Positions 26,052-41,200 of a stretch of 64,000 bases of DNA are shown here, one piece after another. Location: assembly GCA_963932145.1 (NCBI GenBank), contig CAWVQA010000036.1, forward strand, positions 62,001 through 126,000, read 5' to 3'. The stretch is from Acanthosepion lycidas (taxonomy: Eukaryota > Mollusca > Cephalopoda > Sepiida > Sepiidae). The position numbers and the translations under genes were made by a program. Within the stretch, counting starts at the first letter, position 1. Each line of letters opens with the position of its first letter. The notes beneath the pieces are model-generated. The model did no database searches. It was not told where the DNA came from and saw nothing but the letters and a program-made list of their open reading frames with translations.

Positions 26052-29000
26052 TTCGGCCCACAATCTTTTTCATGGAAATCCCAGTCATATGAGTCGAGTC
26101 CATGCATGCTACGATCACGGTATGAATTTGACGGCAAAATATTTTTGTACAGATTTCAGATTAGGTCTTTCCCTGTCCATAATGCTAAATTGAGGAGGTA
26201 AAATATAAATATAAATAGGAAACAGAAGAGAAATGTACAGTGATCACCCATTTTCGGCCCACAATCTTTTTCATGGAAATCCCAGTCATATGAGTCGAGT
26301 CCATGCATGCTACGATCAGGGCATGAATTTGAAGGCAAAATATTTTTGTGCAGATTTTAGATTAGGTCTTTCCCTGTCCATAATGCTAAATTGAGGAGGT
26401 AAAATATAAATATAAATAGGAAACAGAAGAGAAATGTACAGTGATGACCCACATTTCGGCCCACAATCTTTTTCATGAAAATCCCAGTCATATGAGTCGA
26501 GTCCATGCATGCTATGATCACGGTATGAATTTGAAGGCAAAATATTTTTGTGCAGATTTTAGATTAGGTCTTTCCCTGTCCATAATTCTAAATTGAGGAG
26601 GTAAAATAGAAATATAAATAGGAAACAGAAGAGAAATGTACAGTGATCACCCATTTTCGGCCCACAATCTTTTTCATGGAAATCCCAGTCATATGAGTCG
26701 ATTCCATGCATGCTACGATCAGGGCATGAATTTGAAGGCAAAATATTTTTTTGCAGAGCTTAGATTAGGTCTTTCCCTGTCCATAATGCTAAATTAAGGA
26801 AGCAAAATATAAATATAAATAGGAAACAGAAGAGAAATGTAAAGTGATCACCCATTTTCTGCACACAATCTTTTTCATGGAAATCCCAGTCCTATGAGTC
26901 GAGTCCATGCATGCTACGATCACGGTATGAATTTGAAGGCAAAATATTTTTGTGCAGAGCTTAGATTAGGTCTTTCCCTGGCCATAATGCTAAATTGAGG
27001 AGGTAAAATAGAAATATAAATAGGAAACAGAAGAGAAATGTACAGTGATCACCCATTTTCGGCCCACAATCTTTTTCATGGAAATCCCAGTCATATGAGT
27101 CGAGTCAATGCATGCTACGATCACGGTATGAATTTGAAGGCAAAATATTTTTGTGCAGATTTTAGATTAGGTCTTTCCCTGTCCATAATGCTTAATTGAT
27201 GATGTAAAATATAAATATAAATAGGAAACAGAAGAGAAATGTACAGTGATCACCCATTTTCGGCCCACAATCTTTTTCATGGAAATCCCAGTCATATTCG
27301 TCGATTTCGTGCATGCTACGATCACGGTATGAATTTGAAGGCAAAATATTTTTGTGCAGAGCTTAGATTAGGTCTCTCCCTGGCCATAATACTAAATTGA
27401 CGCGGTAAAATAGAAATATAAATAAGAAACAGAAGAGAAATGTACAGTGATCACCCATTTTCGGCCCACAATCTTTTTCATGGAAATCCCAGTCATATGA
27501 GTCGTGTCGATGCATGCTACGATCACGGTATGAATTTCAAGGCAAAATATTTTTGTGCAGATCTTAGATTAGGTCTCTCCCTGCCATAATGCTAAATTGA
27601 GGAGGTAAAATATAAATATAAATAGGAAACAGAAGAGAAATGTACAGTGATCACCCATTTTCGGCCGAAAATCTTTTTCATGGAAATCCCAGTCATATGA
27701 GTCCAGTCCATGCATGCTACGATCACGGTATGAATTTGAAGGCAAAATATTTTTGTGCAGATTTTAGATTATGTCTTTCCCTGTCCATAATGCTAAATTG
27801 AGGAGGTAAAATAGAAATATAAATAGGAAATAGAAGAGAAATGTACAGTGATCACCCATTTTCTGCCCACATTTTTTTTCATGGAAATCCCAGTCATATG
27901 AGTCGAGTCCATGCATGCTACGATCACGGTATGAATTTGAAGGCAAAATATTTTTGTGCAGATCTTAGATTAGGTCTTTCCCTGTTCATAACGCTAAATT
28001 GAGGAAGTAAAATAGAAATATAAATAGGAAACAGAAGAGAAATGTACAGTGAACACCCATTTTCGGCCCACAATCTTTTTCATGGAAATCCCAGTCATAT
28101 GAGTCGAGTCCATGCATGCTATGATCACAGTATGAATTTGAAGGCAAAATATTTTTGTGCAGATCTTAGATTAGGTCTTTCCCTGTTCATAACGCTAAAT
28201 TGAGGAAGTAAAATATAAATATAAATAGGAAACAGAAGAGAAATGTACAGTGAACACCCATTTTCGGCCCACAATCTTTTTCATGGAAATCCCAGTCATA
28301 TGAGTCGAGTCCATGCATACTATGATCACAGTATGAATTTGAAGGCAAAATATTTCTGTGCAGAGCTTTGATAATGTCTTTCCCTGTCCATAATGCTAAA
28401 TTGAGGAGGTAAAATATAAATATAATTAGGAAACAGAAGAGAAATGTACAGTGATCACCCATTTCCGGCCGACAATCTTTTTCATGGAAATCCCAGTAAT
28501 ATGCGTCGAGTCAATGCATGCTAGGCTCACGGTATGAATTTGAAGGCAAAATATTTTTGTGCAGATTTTAGATTAGGTCATTTCCTGGCCATAATGCTAA
28601 ATTGAGGAGGGAAAATAGAAATATGAATAGGAAACAGAAAAGAAATGTACAGTGATCACCCATTTTCGGCCCACAATCTTTTTCATGGAAATCCCAGTCA
28701 TATGAGTCGAGTCATGCATGCTCCGATCACGGTATGAATTTGAAGGCAAAATATTTATTGCAGATCTTCCATTTGGTTTTTCCCTGTCCATAATGCTAAA
28801 TTGAGGAGGTAAAATATAAATATAAATAGGAAACAGAAGAGAAATGTACAGTGATCACCCATTTTCTGCCAACAATCTTTTTCATGGAAATCCCAGTCAT
28901 ATGAGTCGAGTCCATGCATGCTACGATCACGGTATGAATTTGAAGGCAAAATATTTTTGTGCAGATTTTAGATTAGGTCTTTCCCTGTCCATAATGCTAA

Positions 29001-30759
29001 ATTGAGGAGGTAAATTAGAAATATAAATAGGAAACAGAAGAGAAATGTATAGTGATCACCCATTTTCGGCCCACAATCTTTTTCATGGAAATCCCAGTCA
29101 TATGAGTCAAGTCCATGCATGCTACGATCACGGTATGTATTTGAAGGCAAAATATTTTCGTGCAGATTTTAGATTAGGTCTTTCCCTGTCCATAATGCTA
29201 AATTGAGGAGGTAAAATAGAAATATAAATAGGAAACAGAAGAGAAATGTACAGTGATCACCCATTTTCGGCCCAAAATCTTTTTCATGGAAATCCCCGTC
29301 ATATGAATCGAGTCCATGCATGCTACGATCACGGTATGAATTTGAAAGCAAAATATTTTTGTGCAGATCTTAGATTAGGTCATTCCCTGTCCATAATTTT
29401 AAATTGAGGAGGTAAAATAGAAATATAAATAGGAAACAGAAGAGAAATGTACAGTGATCACCCATTTTCAGCCCACAATCTTTTTCATGGAAATCCCAGT
29501 CATATGAGTCGAGTCCATGCATGCTACGATCACGGTATGAATTTGAAGGCAAAATATTTTTGTGCAGATCTTAGATTAGGGCTTTCCCTGTCCATAATGC
29601 TAAATTGAGGAAGTAAAATATAAATATAAATAGAAAACAGAAGAGAAATGTACAGTGATCACCCATTTTCAGCCCACAATCTTTTTCATGGAAATCCCAG
29701 TCATATGAGTCGTGTCCATGCATGCTACGATCACGGTATGAATTTGAAGGCAAAATATTTTTTTGCAGATCTTAGATTAGGTCTTTCCCTGTTCATAATG
29801 CTAAATTGAGGAAGTCAAATAGAAATATAAATAGGAACCAGAAGAGAAATGTACAGTGATCACCCATTTATGCCCACAATCTTTTTCATGGAAATCCCAG
29901 TCATATGAGTCGAGTCCATGCATGCTACGATCACGGTATGAATTTGAAGGCAAAATATTTTTTTGCAGATCTTAGATTAGGTCTTTCCCTGTTCATAATG
30001 CTAAATTGAGGAAGTAAAATAGAAATATAAATAGAAAACAGAAGAGAAATGTACAGTGATCACCCATTTTCTGCCCACAATCATTTTCTTGGAAATCCCA
30101 GTCATACGAGTCGAGTCCATTCATGCTACGATCACGGTATGAATTTGATGGCAAAATATTTTTTTGCAATTCTTAGATTACGTCTTTCCCTGACCATAAT
30201 CTTAAATATGAGGAAGGAAAATATAAATATAAATAGGAAACAGAAGAGAAATGTACAGTGATCACCCATTTTCGGCCAACAATCTTTTTCATGGAAATCC
30301 CAGTCATATGAGTCGAGTCCATGCATGCTACGATCAAGGTATGAATTTGAAGGCAAAATATTTTTGTGCAGATCTTAGATTAGGTCTTTCCCTGTCCATA
30401 ATGCTAAATTGAGGAGGTAAAATAGAAATATAAATAGGAAACAAGAGAAATGTACAGTGATCACCCATTTTCGGCCCACTATCATTTTCATGGAAATCCC
30501 AGTCATATAAGTTGAGTCCATGCATGCTACGTTCACGGTATGAATTTGAAAGCAAAATATTTTTGTGCAGATCATAGATTAGGTCTTTCCCTGTGCATAA
30601 TGCTGAATTGAGGAGGTAAAATAGAAATATAAATAGGAAACAGAAGAGAAATATACAGTGATCACCCATTTACGGCCCACAATCTTTTTCATGGAAATCC
30701 CAGTCATATGAGTCCAGTCTATGCATGCTACGATCATGGTATGAATTTGAAGGCAAAAT

Positions 30760-33700
30760 ATTTTTGTGCAGATTTCAGATTAGGTCTTTCCCTGTCCATA
30801 ATGCTAAATTGAGGAGGTAAAATATAAATATAAATAGGAAACAGAAGAGAAATGTACAGTGATCTCCCATTTTCGGCCCACAAACTTTTTCATGGAAATC
30901 CCAGTCATATAGTGTCGAGTCAATGCATGCTACGATCACGGTATGAATTTGAAGGCAAAATATTTTTGTGCAGATTTTAGATTAGGTCTTTCCCTGTCCA
31001 TAATGCTAAATTGAGGAGGTAAAATAGAAATATAAATAGGAAACAGAAGAGAAATGTACAGTGATCACCCATTTTCGGCCCACAATCTTTTTCATGGAAA
31101 TCCCAGTCATATGAGTCGAGTCAATGCATGCTACGATCACGGTATGAATTTGAAGGCTAAATATTTTTGTGCAGATCTTAGATTTGGTCTTTCTCTCACC
31201 ATAATGCTAAATTGAGGAGGTAAAATAGAAATATAAATAGGAAACAGAAGAGAAATATACAGTGATCACCCATTTTCGGCCTTCAATCTTTTTCATGGAA
31301 ATCCCAGTCATATGAGTCGAGTCCATGCATGCTACGTTCACGGTATGAATTTGAAGGCAAAATATTTTTGCGCAGATTTTAGATTAGGTCTTTCCCTGTC
31401 CATAATGCTAAATTGAGGAGTTAAAATAGAAATATAAATAAGAAACAGAAGAGAAATGTACAGTGATCACCCATTTTCGGCCCACAATCTTTTTAATGGA
31501 AATCCCAGTCATATGAGTCGAGTCCATGCATGCTACGATCACGGTATGAATTTGAAGGCAAAATATTTGTGTGCAGATTTTAGATTAGGTCTTTCCCTGT
31601 CCATAATGCTAAATTGAGGAGGTATAATATAAATATAAATAGGAAATAGAAGAGAAATGTACAGTGATCACCCATTTTCGGCCCACAATCTTTTTCATGG
31701 AAATCCCAGTCATATGAGTCGAGTCAATGCATCCTACGATCACGGTATGAATTTGAAAGCAAAATCTTTTTGCGCAGAATTTAGATTAGGTCTTTCCCTG
31801 TCCATAATGCTAAATTGAGGAGGTAAATATAAATATAAATAGGAAACAGAAGAGAAATGTACAGTGATCTCCCATTTTCGGCCCACAAACTTTTTCATGG
31901 AAATCCCAGTCATATGAGTCGAGTCAATGCATGCTACGATCACGGTATGAATTTGAAGGCAAAATATTTTTGTGCAGATTTTAGATTAGGTCTTTCCCTG
32001 TCCATAATGCTAAATTGAGGAGGTAAAATAGAAATATAAATAGGAAACAGAAGAGAAATGTACAGTGATCACCCATTTTCGGCCCACAATCTTTTTCATG
32101 GAAATCCCAGTCATATGTGTCGAGTCAATGCATGCTACGATCACGGTATGAATTTGAAGGCTAAATATTTTTGTGCAGATCTTAGATTTGGTCTTTCCCT
32201 CACCATAATGCTAAATTGAGGAGGTAAAATAGAAATATAAATAGGAAACAGAAGAGAAATATACAGTGATCACCCATTTTCGGCCGTCAATCTTTTTCAT
32301 GGAAATCCCAGTCATATGAGTCGAGTCCATGCATGCTACGTTCACGGTATGAATTTAAAGGCAAAATATTTTTGTGCAGATTTTAGATAAGGTCTTTCCC
32401 TGTCCATAATGCTAAATTGAGGAGTTAAAATAGAAATATAAATAAGAAACAGAAGAGAAATGTACAGTGATCACCCATTTTCGGCCCACAATCTTTTTAA
32501 TGGAAATCCCAGTCATATGAGTCGAGTCCATGCATGCTACGATCACTGTATGAATTTGAAGGCAAAATATTTTTGTGCAGATTTCAGATTAGGTCTTTCC
32601 CTGTCCATAATGCTAAATTGAGGAGGTAAAATAGAAATATAAATAGGAAACAGAAGAGAAATGTACAGTGATCACCCATTTTCTGCTCAAAATCTTTTTC
32701 ATGGAAATCCCAGTCATATGAGTCGAGTCCATGCATGCTACGATCACGGTATGAATTTGAAAGCAAAATATTTTTGTGCAGATCTTAGATTAGGTCTTTC
32801 CCTGTCCATAAGGCTAAATTGAGGAGGTAAAATATAAATATGAATAGGAAACAGAAGAGAAATGTACAGTGACCAACCATTTTCGGCCCACAATCTTTTT
32901 CATGGAAATTCCAGTCATATGAGTCGAGTCCATGCATGCTACGATCACGGTATGAATTTGAAGGCAAAATATTTTTGTGCAGATGTTAGATTAGGTCTTT
33001 CCCTGTCCATAATGCAAAATTGAGGAGGTAAAATAGAAATATAAATAGGAAACAGAAGAGAAATGTACAGTGATCACCCATTTTCTGCCCAAAATCTTTT
33101 TCATGGAAATCCCAGTCATATGAGTCGAGTCCATGCATGCTACGATCACGGTATGAATTTGAAAGCAAAATATTTTTGTGCAGATCTTAGATTAGGTCTT
33201 TCCCTGTCCATAATGCTAAATTGAGGAGGTAAAATATAAATATGAATAGGAAACAGAAGAGAAATGTACAGTGATCTCCCATTTTCGGCCCACAAACTTT
33301 TTCATGGAAATCCCAGTCATATGGTGTCGAGTCAATGCATGCTACGATCACGGTATGAATTTGAAGGCAAAATATTTTTGTGCAGATTTTAGATTAGGTC
33401 TTTCCCTGTCCATAATGCTAAATTGAGGAGGTAAAATAGAAATATAAATAGGAAACAGAAGAGAAATGTACAGTGATCACCCATTTTCTGCCCAAAATCT
33501 TTTTCATGGAAATCCCAGTCATATGAGTCGAGTCCATGCATGCTACGATCACGGTATGAATTTGAAGGCAAAATATTTTTGTGCAGATCTTAGATTAGGT
33601 CTTTCCCTGTCCATAAGGCTAAATTGAGGAGGTAAAATATAAATATGAATAGGAAACAGAAGAGAAATGTACAGTGACCAACCATTTTCGGCCCACAATC

Positions 33701-35590
33701 TTTTTCATGGAAATTCCAGTCATATGAGTCGAGTCCATGCATGCTACGATCACGGTATGAATTTGAAGGCAAAATATTTTTGTGCAGATGTTAGATTAGG
33801 TCTTTCCCTGTCCATAATGCTAAATTAAGTAGGTAAAATATAAATATAAATAGGAAACAGAAGAGAAATGTACAGTGATCTCCCATTTTCGGCCCACAAA
33901 CTTTTTCATGGAAATCCCAGTCATATGGTGTCGAGTCAATGCATGCTACGATCACGGTATGAATTTGAAGGCAAAATATTTTTGTGCAGATTTTAGATTA
34001 GGTCTTTCCCTGTCCATAATGCTAAATTGAGGAGGTAAAATAGAAATATAAATAGGAAACAGAAGAGAAATGTACAGTGATCACCCATTTTCGGCCCACA
34101 ATCTTTTTCATGGAAATCCCAGTCATATGAGTCGAGTCAATGCATGCTACGATCACGGTATGAATTTGAAGGCTAAATATTTTTGTGCAGATCTTAGATT
34201 TGGTCTTTCCCTGTCCATAATGCTAAATTGAGGAGGTAAAATAGAAATACAAATAGGAAACAGAAGAGAAATATACAGTGATCACCCATTTTCGGCCTTC
34301 AATCTTTTTCATGGAAATCCCAGTCATATGAGTCGAGTCCATGCATGCTACGTTCACGGTATGAATTTGAAGGCAAAATATTTTTGCGCAGATTTTAGAT
34401 TAGGTCTTTCCCTGTCCATAATGCTAAATTGAGGAGTTAAAATAGAAATATAAATAAGAAACAGAAGAGAAATGTACAGTGATCACCCATTTTCGGCCCA
34501 CAATCTTTTTAATGGAAATCCCAGTCATATGAGTCGAGTCCATGCATGCTACGATCACGGTATGAATTTGAAGGCAAAATATTTGTGTGCAGATTTTAGA
34601 TTAGGTCTTTCCCTGTCCATAATGCTAAATTGAGGAGGTATAATATAAATATAAATAGGAAATAGAAGAGAAATGTACAGTGATCACCCATTTTCGGCCC
34701 ACAATCTTTTTCATGGAAATCCCAGTCATATGAGTCGAGTCAATGCATCCTACGATCACGGTATGAATTTGAAAGCAAAATCTTTTTGCGCAGAATTTAG
34801 ATTAGGTCTTTCCCTGTCCATAATGCTAAATTGAGGAGGTAAATATAAATATAAATAGGAAACAGAAGAGAAATGTACAGTGATCTCCCATTTTCGGCCC
34901 ACAAACTTTTTCATGGAAATCCCAGTCATATGAGTCGAGTCAATGCATGCTACGATCACGGTATGAATTTGAAGGCAAAATATTTTTGTGAAGATTTTAG
35001 ATTAGGTCTTTCCCTGTCCATAATGCTAAATTGAGGAGGTAAAATAGAAATATAAATAGGAAACAGAAGAGAAATGTACAGTGATCACCCATTTTCGGCC
35101 CACAATCTTTTTCATGGAAATCCCAGTCATATGAGTCGAGTCAATGCATGCTACGTTCACGGTATGAATTTAAAGGCAAAATATTTTTGTGCAGATTTTC
35201 GATTAGGTCTTTCCCTGTCCATAATGCTAAATTGAGGAGTTAAAATAGAAATATAAATAAGAAACAGAAGAGAAATGTACAGTGATCACCCATTTTCGGC
35301 CCACAATCTTTTTAATGGAAATCCCAGTCATATGAGTCGAGTCCATGCATGCTACGATCACGGTATGAATTTGAAGGCAAAATATTTTTGTGCAGATTTC
35401 AGATTAGGTCTTTCCCTGTCCATAATGCTAAATTGAGGAGGTAAAATAGAAATATAAATAGGAAACAGAAGAGAAATGTACAGTGATCACCCATTTTCTG
35501 CCCAAAATCTTTTTCATGGAAATCCCAGTCATATGAGTCGAGTCCATGCATGCTACGATCACGGTATGAATTTGAAAGCAAAATATTTTT
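30760..35590 (+). repeat. Higher-order repeat: 5-monomer (about 1,005 bp) units and a 3,016-bp duplication
   Basis: The monomer with GATCTCCC and CACAAACTTTTTC recurs at about 30,863, 31,868, 33,275, 33,879 and 34,869. The next monomers (GAGTCAATGC, AGGCTAAATATTTTTG with GATTTGGTCTTT, TACGTTCACGG, GGAGTTAAAATAG with TTTTTAATGGAAATC) follow in the same order in several of the units. The rare insertion giving CATATGGTGTCGAG is at 33,325 and 33,929, with a related CATATAGTGTCGAG at 30,913; 30,913 to 33,929 is 3,016 bp (15 x 201 + 1). The segment near 31,740-31,943 is repeated at 34,756-34,959 with the same offset. Units are not all complete: some lack one or two monomers. Confidence 0.83.
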
Positions 35591-36084
35591 GTGCAGATCT
35601 TAGATTAGGTCTTTCCCTGGCCATAATGCTAAATTGAGGAGGTAAAATATAAATATAAATAGGAAACAGTAGAGAAATGTACAGTGATCACCCATTTTCG
35701 GCTTAGAATCTTTTTCATGGAAATCCCAGTCATATGAGTCGAGTCCATGCATGCTACAATCACGGTATGAATTTGAAGGCAAAATATTATTGTGCAGATC
35801 TTAGATTAGGTCTTTCCCTGTCCATAATGCTAAATTGATGATGTAAAATATAAATATAAATAGGAAACAGAAGAGAAATGTACAGTGATCACCCTTTTTC
35901 GGCCCACAATCTTTTTCATGGAAATCCCAGTCATATGAGTCGAGTCCATGCATGCTACGATCACGGTATGAATTTGAAGGCAAAATATTTTTGTACAGAG
36001 CTTACATTAGGTCTTTCCCTGTCCATAATGCTAAATTGAGGAGGTAAAATAGAAATATAAAAAGGAAACAGAAGAGAAATGTAC

Positions 36085-36790
36085 AGTGATCACCCATTTT
36101 TGGCCCACAATCTTTTTCATGGAAATCCCTGTCATATGAGTCAAGTCCATGCATGCTACGTTCACGGTATGAATTTGAAGGCAAAATATTTTTTTGCAGA
36201 GCTTAGAATATGTCTTTCCCTGGCCATAATGTTAAATTCAGGAGGTAAAATATAAATATAAATAGGAAACAGAAATGTACAGTGATCACCCATTTTCATC
36301 CCACTATCTTTTTCATGGAAATCCCATTCATATGAGTCGAGTCCATGCATGCTACGATCACGGTATGAATTTGAATGCAAAATATTTTTGTGCAGATTTT
36401 AGATTAGGTCTTTCCCTGCCCAAAATGCTAAATTGAGGAGGTAAAATATAAATATAAATAGGAAACAGAAGAGGAATGTACAGTGATCACCCATTTTCGG
36501 CCCACAATCTTTTTCATGGAAATCCCAGTCATATGAGTCGAGTCCATGCATGCTACGATCACGATATGAATTTGAAGGCAAAATATTTTTGTGCAGAGCT
36601 TAGATTAGGTCTTTCCCTGGCCATATATCTAAATTGAGGACATAAAATATAAATATAAATAGGAAATAGAAGAGAAATGTACAGTGATCACCCATTGTCG
36701 GCCCACAATACTTTTCATGGAAATCCCAGTCATATGAGTCGAGCCCATGCATGCTACGATCACGGTATGAATTTGAAGGCAAAATATTTT
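36085..36790 (+). repeat. Duplicated satellite segment (partner at 40,495-41,200)
   Basis: About 3.5 monomers sharing private variants with 40,495-41,200 at an offset of 4,410 bp: CATTTTTGGCCC, CCCTGTCATATGAGTCAA, a 5-6 base loss giving GGAAACAGAAATG or GGAAAAAGAAATG, TTTCATCCCACTATC, CCCATTCATATG, CTGCCCAAAATGC, CACGATATGAA, CCATATATCTAAATT and GAGCCCATGC. The copies have diverged by several substitutions, so this duplication looks older than those at 13-26 kb. Confidence 0.82.
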
Positions 36791-39700
36791 AGTGCAGATC
36801 TTAGATTAGGTTTTCCTTGTCCATAATGCTAAATTGAGGAGATAAAATATAAATATAAATAGGAAACAGAAGAGAAATGTACAGTGTTCACGCATTTTCG
36901 GCCCACAATCTTTTTCATGGAAATCCCAGTCATATGAGTCGAGTCCATGCATGCTACGACCACGGTATGAATTTGAAGGCAAAATATTTTTGTGCAGATC
37001 TTAGATTAGGTCTTTCCTTGTCCATAATGCTAAACTGAGGAGGTAAAATAGTAATACAAATAGGAAACAGAAGAGAAATGTACAGTGATCACCCATTTTC
37101 GGCCCAAAATATTTTTAATGGAAATCCCAGTCATATGAGTCGAGTCCATGCATGCTACGATCACGGTACGAATTTGAAGGCAAAATATTTTTGTGCAGAG
37201 CTTAGATTAGGTCTTTCCCTGGCCATAATGCTAAATTGAGGAGGTAAAAAAGAAATATAAATAGGAAACAGAAGAGAAATGTACAGTGATCACACATTTT
37301 CTGCCCACAATCTTTTTCATGGAAATCCCAGTCATATGAGTCGAGTCCATGCATGCTACGATCACGGTATGAATTTGAAGGCAAAATATTTTTGTGCAGA
37401 TCTTAGAGTAGGTCTTTCCCTGTCCATAATGCTAAATTGAGGAGGTAAAATATAAATATAAATAGGAAACAGAAGAGAAATGTACAGTGATCACCCGTTT
37501 TCGGCCCACAATCGTTTTCATGGAAATCCCAGTCATATGAGTCGAGTCCATGCATGCTACGATCACAGTAAGAATTTGAAGGCTAAATATTTTTGTACAG
37601 AGCTTACATTAGGTCTTTCCCTGGACATAATGCTACATTGAGGAGGTAAAATATAAATATAAATAGGAAACAAAAGAGAAATGTACAGTGATCACCCATT
37701 TTCGGCTTAGAATCTTTTTCATGGAAATCCCAGTCATATGAGTCGAATCCATGCATGCTACGATCACGTTATGAATTTGAAGGCAAAATATTTTTGTGCA
37801 GATCTTAGATTAGGTCTTTCCCTGTCCATAATGCCAAATTGATGATGTAAAATATAAATATAGATAGGAAACAGAAGAGAAATGTACAGTGAAAACCCAT
37901 TTTCGGCCCACAATCTTTTTCATGGAATTCCCAGTCATATGAGTCGAGTCTATGCATGCTACGATCACGGTATGAATTTGAAGGCAAAATATTTGTGTGC
38001 AGAGCTTAGATAATTACTTTCCCTGCCCATAATGCTAAATTGAGGAGGTAAAATAGAAATATAAATACGAAACAGAAGAGAAATGTACAGTGATCACCCA
38101 TTTTCGGCCCACAATCTTTTTCATGGAAATCCAAGTCATATGAGTCGATTCCATGCATGCTACAATCACGGTATGAATTTGAAGGCAAAATATTTTTGTA
38201 GAGAGCTTACATTAGGTCTTTCCCTGGCCATAATGCTAAATTGAGGAGGTAAAATAGAAATATAAATAGGAAACAGAAGAGAAATGTACAGTGATCACCC
38301 ATTTTCGGCATAGAATCTTTTTCATGGAAATCCCAGTCATATGAGTCGAGTCCATGCATGCTACGATGACGGTATGAATTTGAAGGCAAAATATTTTCGT
38401 GCAGATCTTAGATTAGGTCTTTCCCTGTCCATAACGCTAAATTGAGGAGGTAAAATATAAATATAAATAGGAAACAGAAGAGAAATGTACAGTGATCACC
38501 CATTTTTGGCCCAGAATCGTTTTCATGGAAATCCCAGTCATATGAGTCAAGTCCATGCATGCTACGCTCAAGGTATGAATTTGAAGGCAAAATATTTTTG
38601 TGCAGATCTTAGATTACGCCTTTCCCTGTCCATAATGTTAATTGAGGAGGTAAAAAAGAAATATATATAGGAAACAGAAGAGAAATGTACAGTGATCAGC
38701 CATTTTCGGCTCACAATCTTTTTCATGGAAATCCCAGTCATATGAGTCGAGTCCATGCATGCTACGATCACAGTATGAATTTGAAGGCAAAATATTTTTG
38801 TACAGAGCTTACATTAGGTCATTCCCTGGCCATAATGCTAAATTGAGGAGGTAAAATATAAATATAAATAGGAAACAGAAGAGAAATGTACAGTGATCAC
38901 CCATTTTTGGCCCATCATCTTTTTCATTGAAATCCCAGTCATATGAGTCGAGTCCATGCATGCTACGCTCACGGAATGAATTTGAAGGCAAATTGTTTTT
39001 GTGCAGATCTTAGATTATGTCTTTCCCTCTCCATAATGCTAAATTGAGGAGGTAAAATAGAAATATAAATAGGAAACAGAAGAGAAATGTACAGTGATCA
39101 CCCATTTTTGCCCCACAATCTTTTTCATGGAAATCCCAGTCATATGAGTCGATTCCATGCATGCTACGATCACAGTATGAATTTGAAGGCAAAATATTTT
39201 TGTGCAGATCTTGATTAGGTTTTTCGCTGTCCATAATGCTAAATTGAGGAAGTAAAATATAAATATAAATAGGAAACCGAATAGAAATGTACAGTGATCA
39301 CCCATTTTCGGCTCACAATCTTTTTCATGGAAATCCCAGTCATATGAGTCGAGTCCATGCATGCTACGATCACGGTATGAATTTGAAGGCAAAATATTTT
39401 TGTGCAGAGCTTAGATTAGGTCTTTCACTGTCCATAATGCTAAATTGAAGAGGTAAAATATAAATATAAATAGGAAACAGAAGAGAAATGTACAGTGATC
39501 ACCCATTTTCGGCCCACAATCTTTTTCATGGAAATCCCAGTCATATGAGTCGAGTCCATGCATGCTACGATCACGGTATGAATTTGAAGGCAAAATATTT
39601 GTGTGCAGAACTTTGATAATGTCTTTCCCTGTCCATAAAGCTATATTGAGGAGGAAAATATAAATATAAATAGGAAACAAAAGAGAAATGGACAGTGATC

Positions 39701-40494
39701 ACGCATTTTCGGACCACAATCTTTTTCATGGAAATCCCAGTCATATGAGTCGTGTCCATGCATGCTACGATCACGGTATGAATTTGAAGGCAAAATATTT
39801 TTGTGCAGATCTTGATTAGGTTTTTCCCTGTCCATAATGCTAAATTGAGGAGGTAAAATAGAAATATAAATAGGAAACAGATGAGAAATGTACAGTGATC
39901 ACCCATTTTCGGCCCACAATCTTTTTCATGGAAATCCCCGTCATATGAGTCGAGTTCATGCATGCTACGATCACGGTATGAATTTGAAGGCAAAATATTT
40001 TTGTGCAGATTTTAGATTAGGTCTTTCCCTGTCCATAATGCTAAATTGAGGAGGTAAAATAGAAATATAAATAGGAAACAGAAGAGAAATGTACAGTGAT
40101 CACCCATTTTCGGCCCACAATCATTTTCATGTAAATCCCAGTCATATGAATCGAGTCCATGCATGCTACGATCACGGTATGAATTTGAATGCAAAATATT
40201 TTTGTGCAGATTTTAGATTAGGTTTTTCCCTGTCCATAATGCTAAATTGAGGAGGTAAAATATAAATATAAATAGGAAACAGAAGAGAAATGTACAGTGA
40301 TCACCCATTTTCCGCCCACAATCTTTTTCATGGAAATCCCAGTCATATGAGTCGAGTCCATGCATGCTACGATCACGGTATGAATTTGAAGGCAAAATAT
40401 TTTTCTGCAGAGCTTAGATTATGTTTTCCCTGGCCATAATACTAAATTGAGGAGGTAAAATATAAATATAAATAGGAAACAGTAGAGAAATGTA

Positions 40495-41200
40495 CAGTGA
40501 TCACCCATTTTTGGCCCACAATCTTTTTCATGGAAATCCCTGTCATATGAGTCAATCCATGCATGCTACGTTCACGGTATGAATTTGAAGGCAAAATATT
40601 TTTGTGCAGAGCTTAGATTATGTCTTTCCCTGGCCATAATGCTAAATTGAGGAGGTAAAATATAAATATAAATAGGAAAAAGAAATGTACAGTGATCACC
40701 AATTTTCATCCCACTATCTTTTTCATGGAAATCCCATTCATATGAGTCGAGTCCATGCATGCTACGATCACGGTATGAATTTGAATGCAAAATATTTTTG
40801 TGCAGATTTTAGATTAGGTCTTTCCCTGCCCAAAATGCTAAATTGAGGAGGTAAAATATAAATATAAATAGGAAACAGAAGAGAAATGTACAGTGATCAC
40901 CCATTTTCGGCCCACAATCTTTTTCATGGAAATCCCAGTCATATGAGTCGAGTCCATGCATGCTACGATCACGATATGAATTTGAAGGCAAAATATTTTT
41001 GTGTAGAGCTTAAATTAGGTCTTTCCCTGGCCATATATCTAAATTGAGGACGTAAAATAGAAATATAAATAGGAAATAGAAGAGAAATGTACAGTGATCA
41101 CCCATTGTCGGCCCACAATACTTTTCATGGAAATCCCAGTCATATGAGTCGAGCCCATGCATGCTACGATCACGGTATGAATTTGAAGGCAAAATATTTA
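40495..41200 (+). repeat. Duplicated satellite segment (partner at 36,085-36,790)
   Basis: Second copy of the 36.1-kb segment. At its right end (about 41,200) it switches inside one monomer to the sequence type of the 28.7-kb region (AAAATATTTATTGCAG), so a recombination junction lies within the monomer. Confidence 0.82.
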
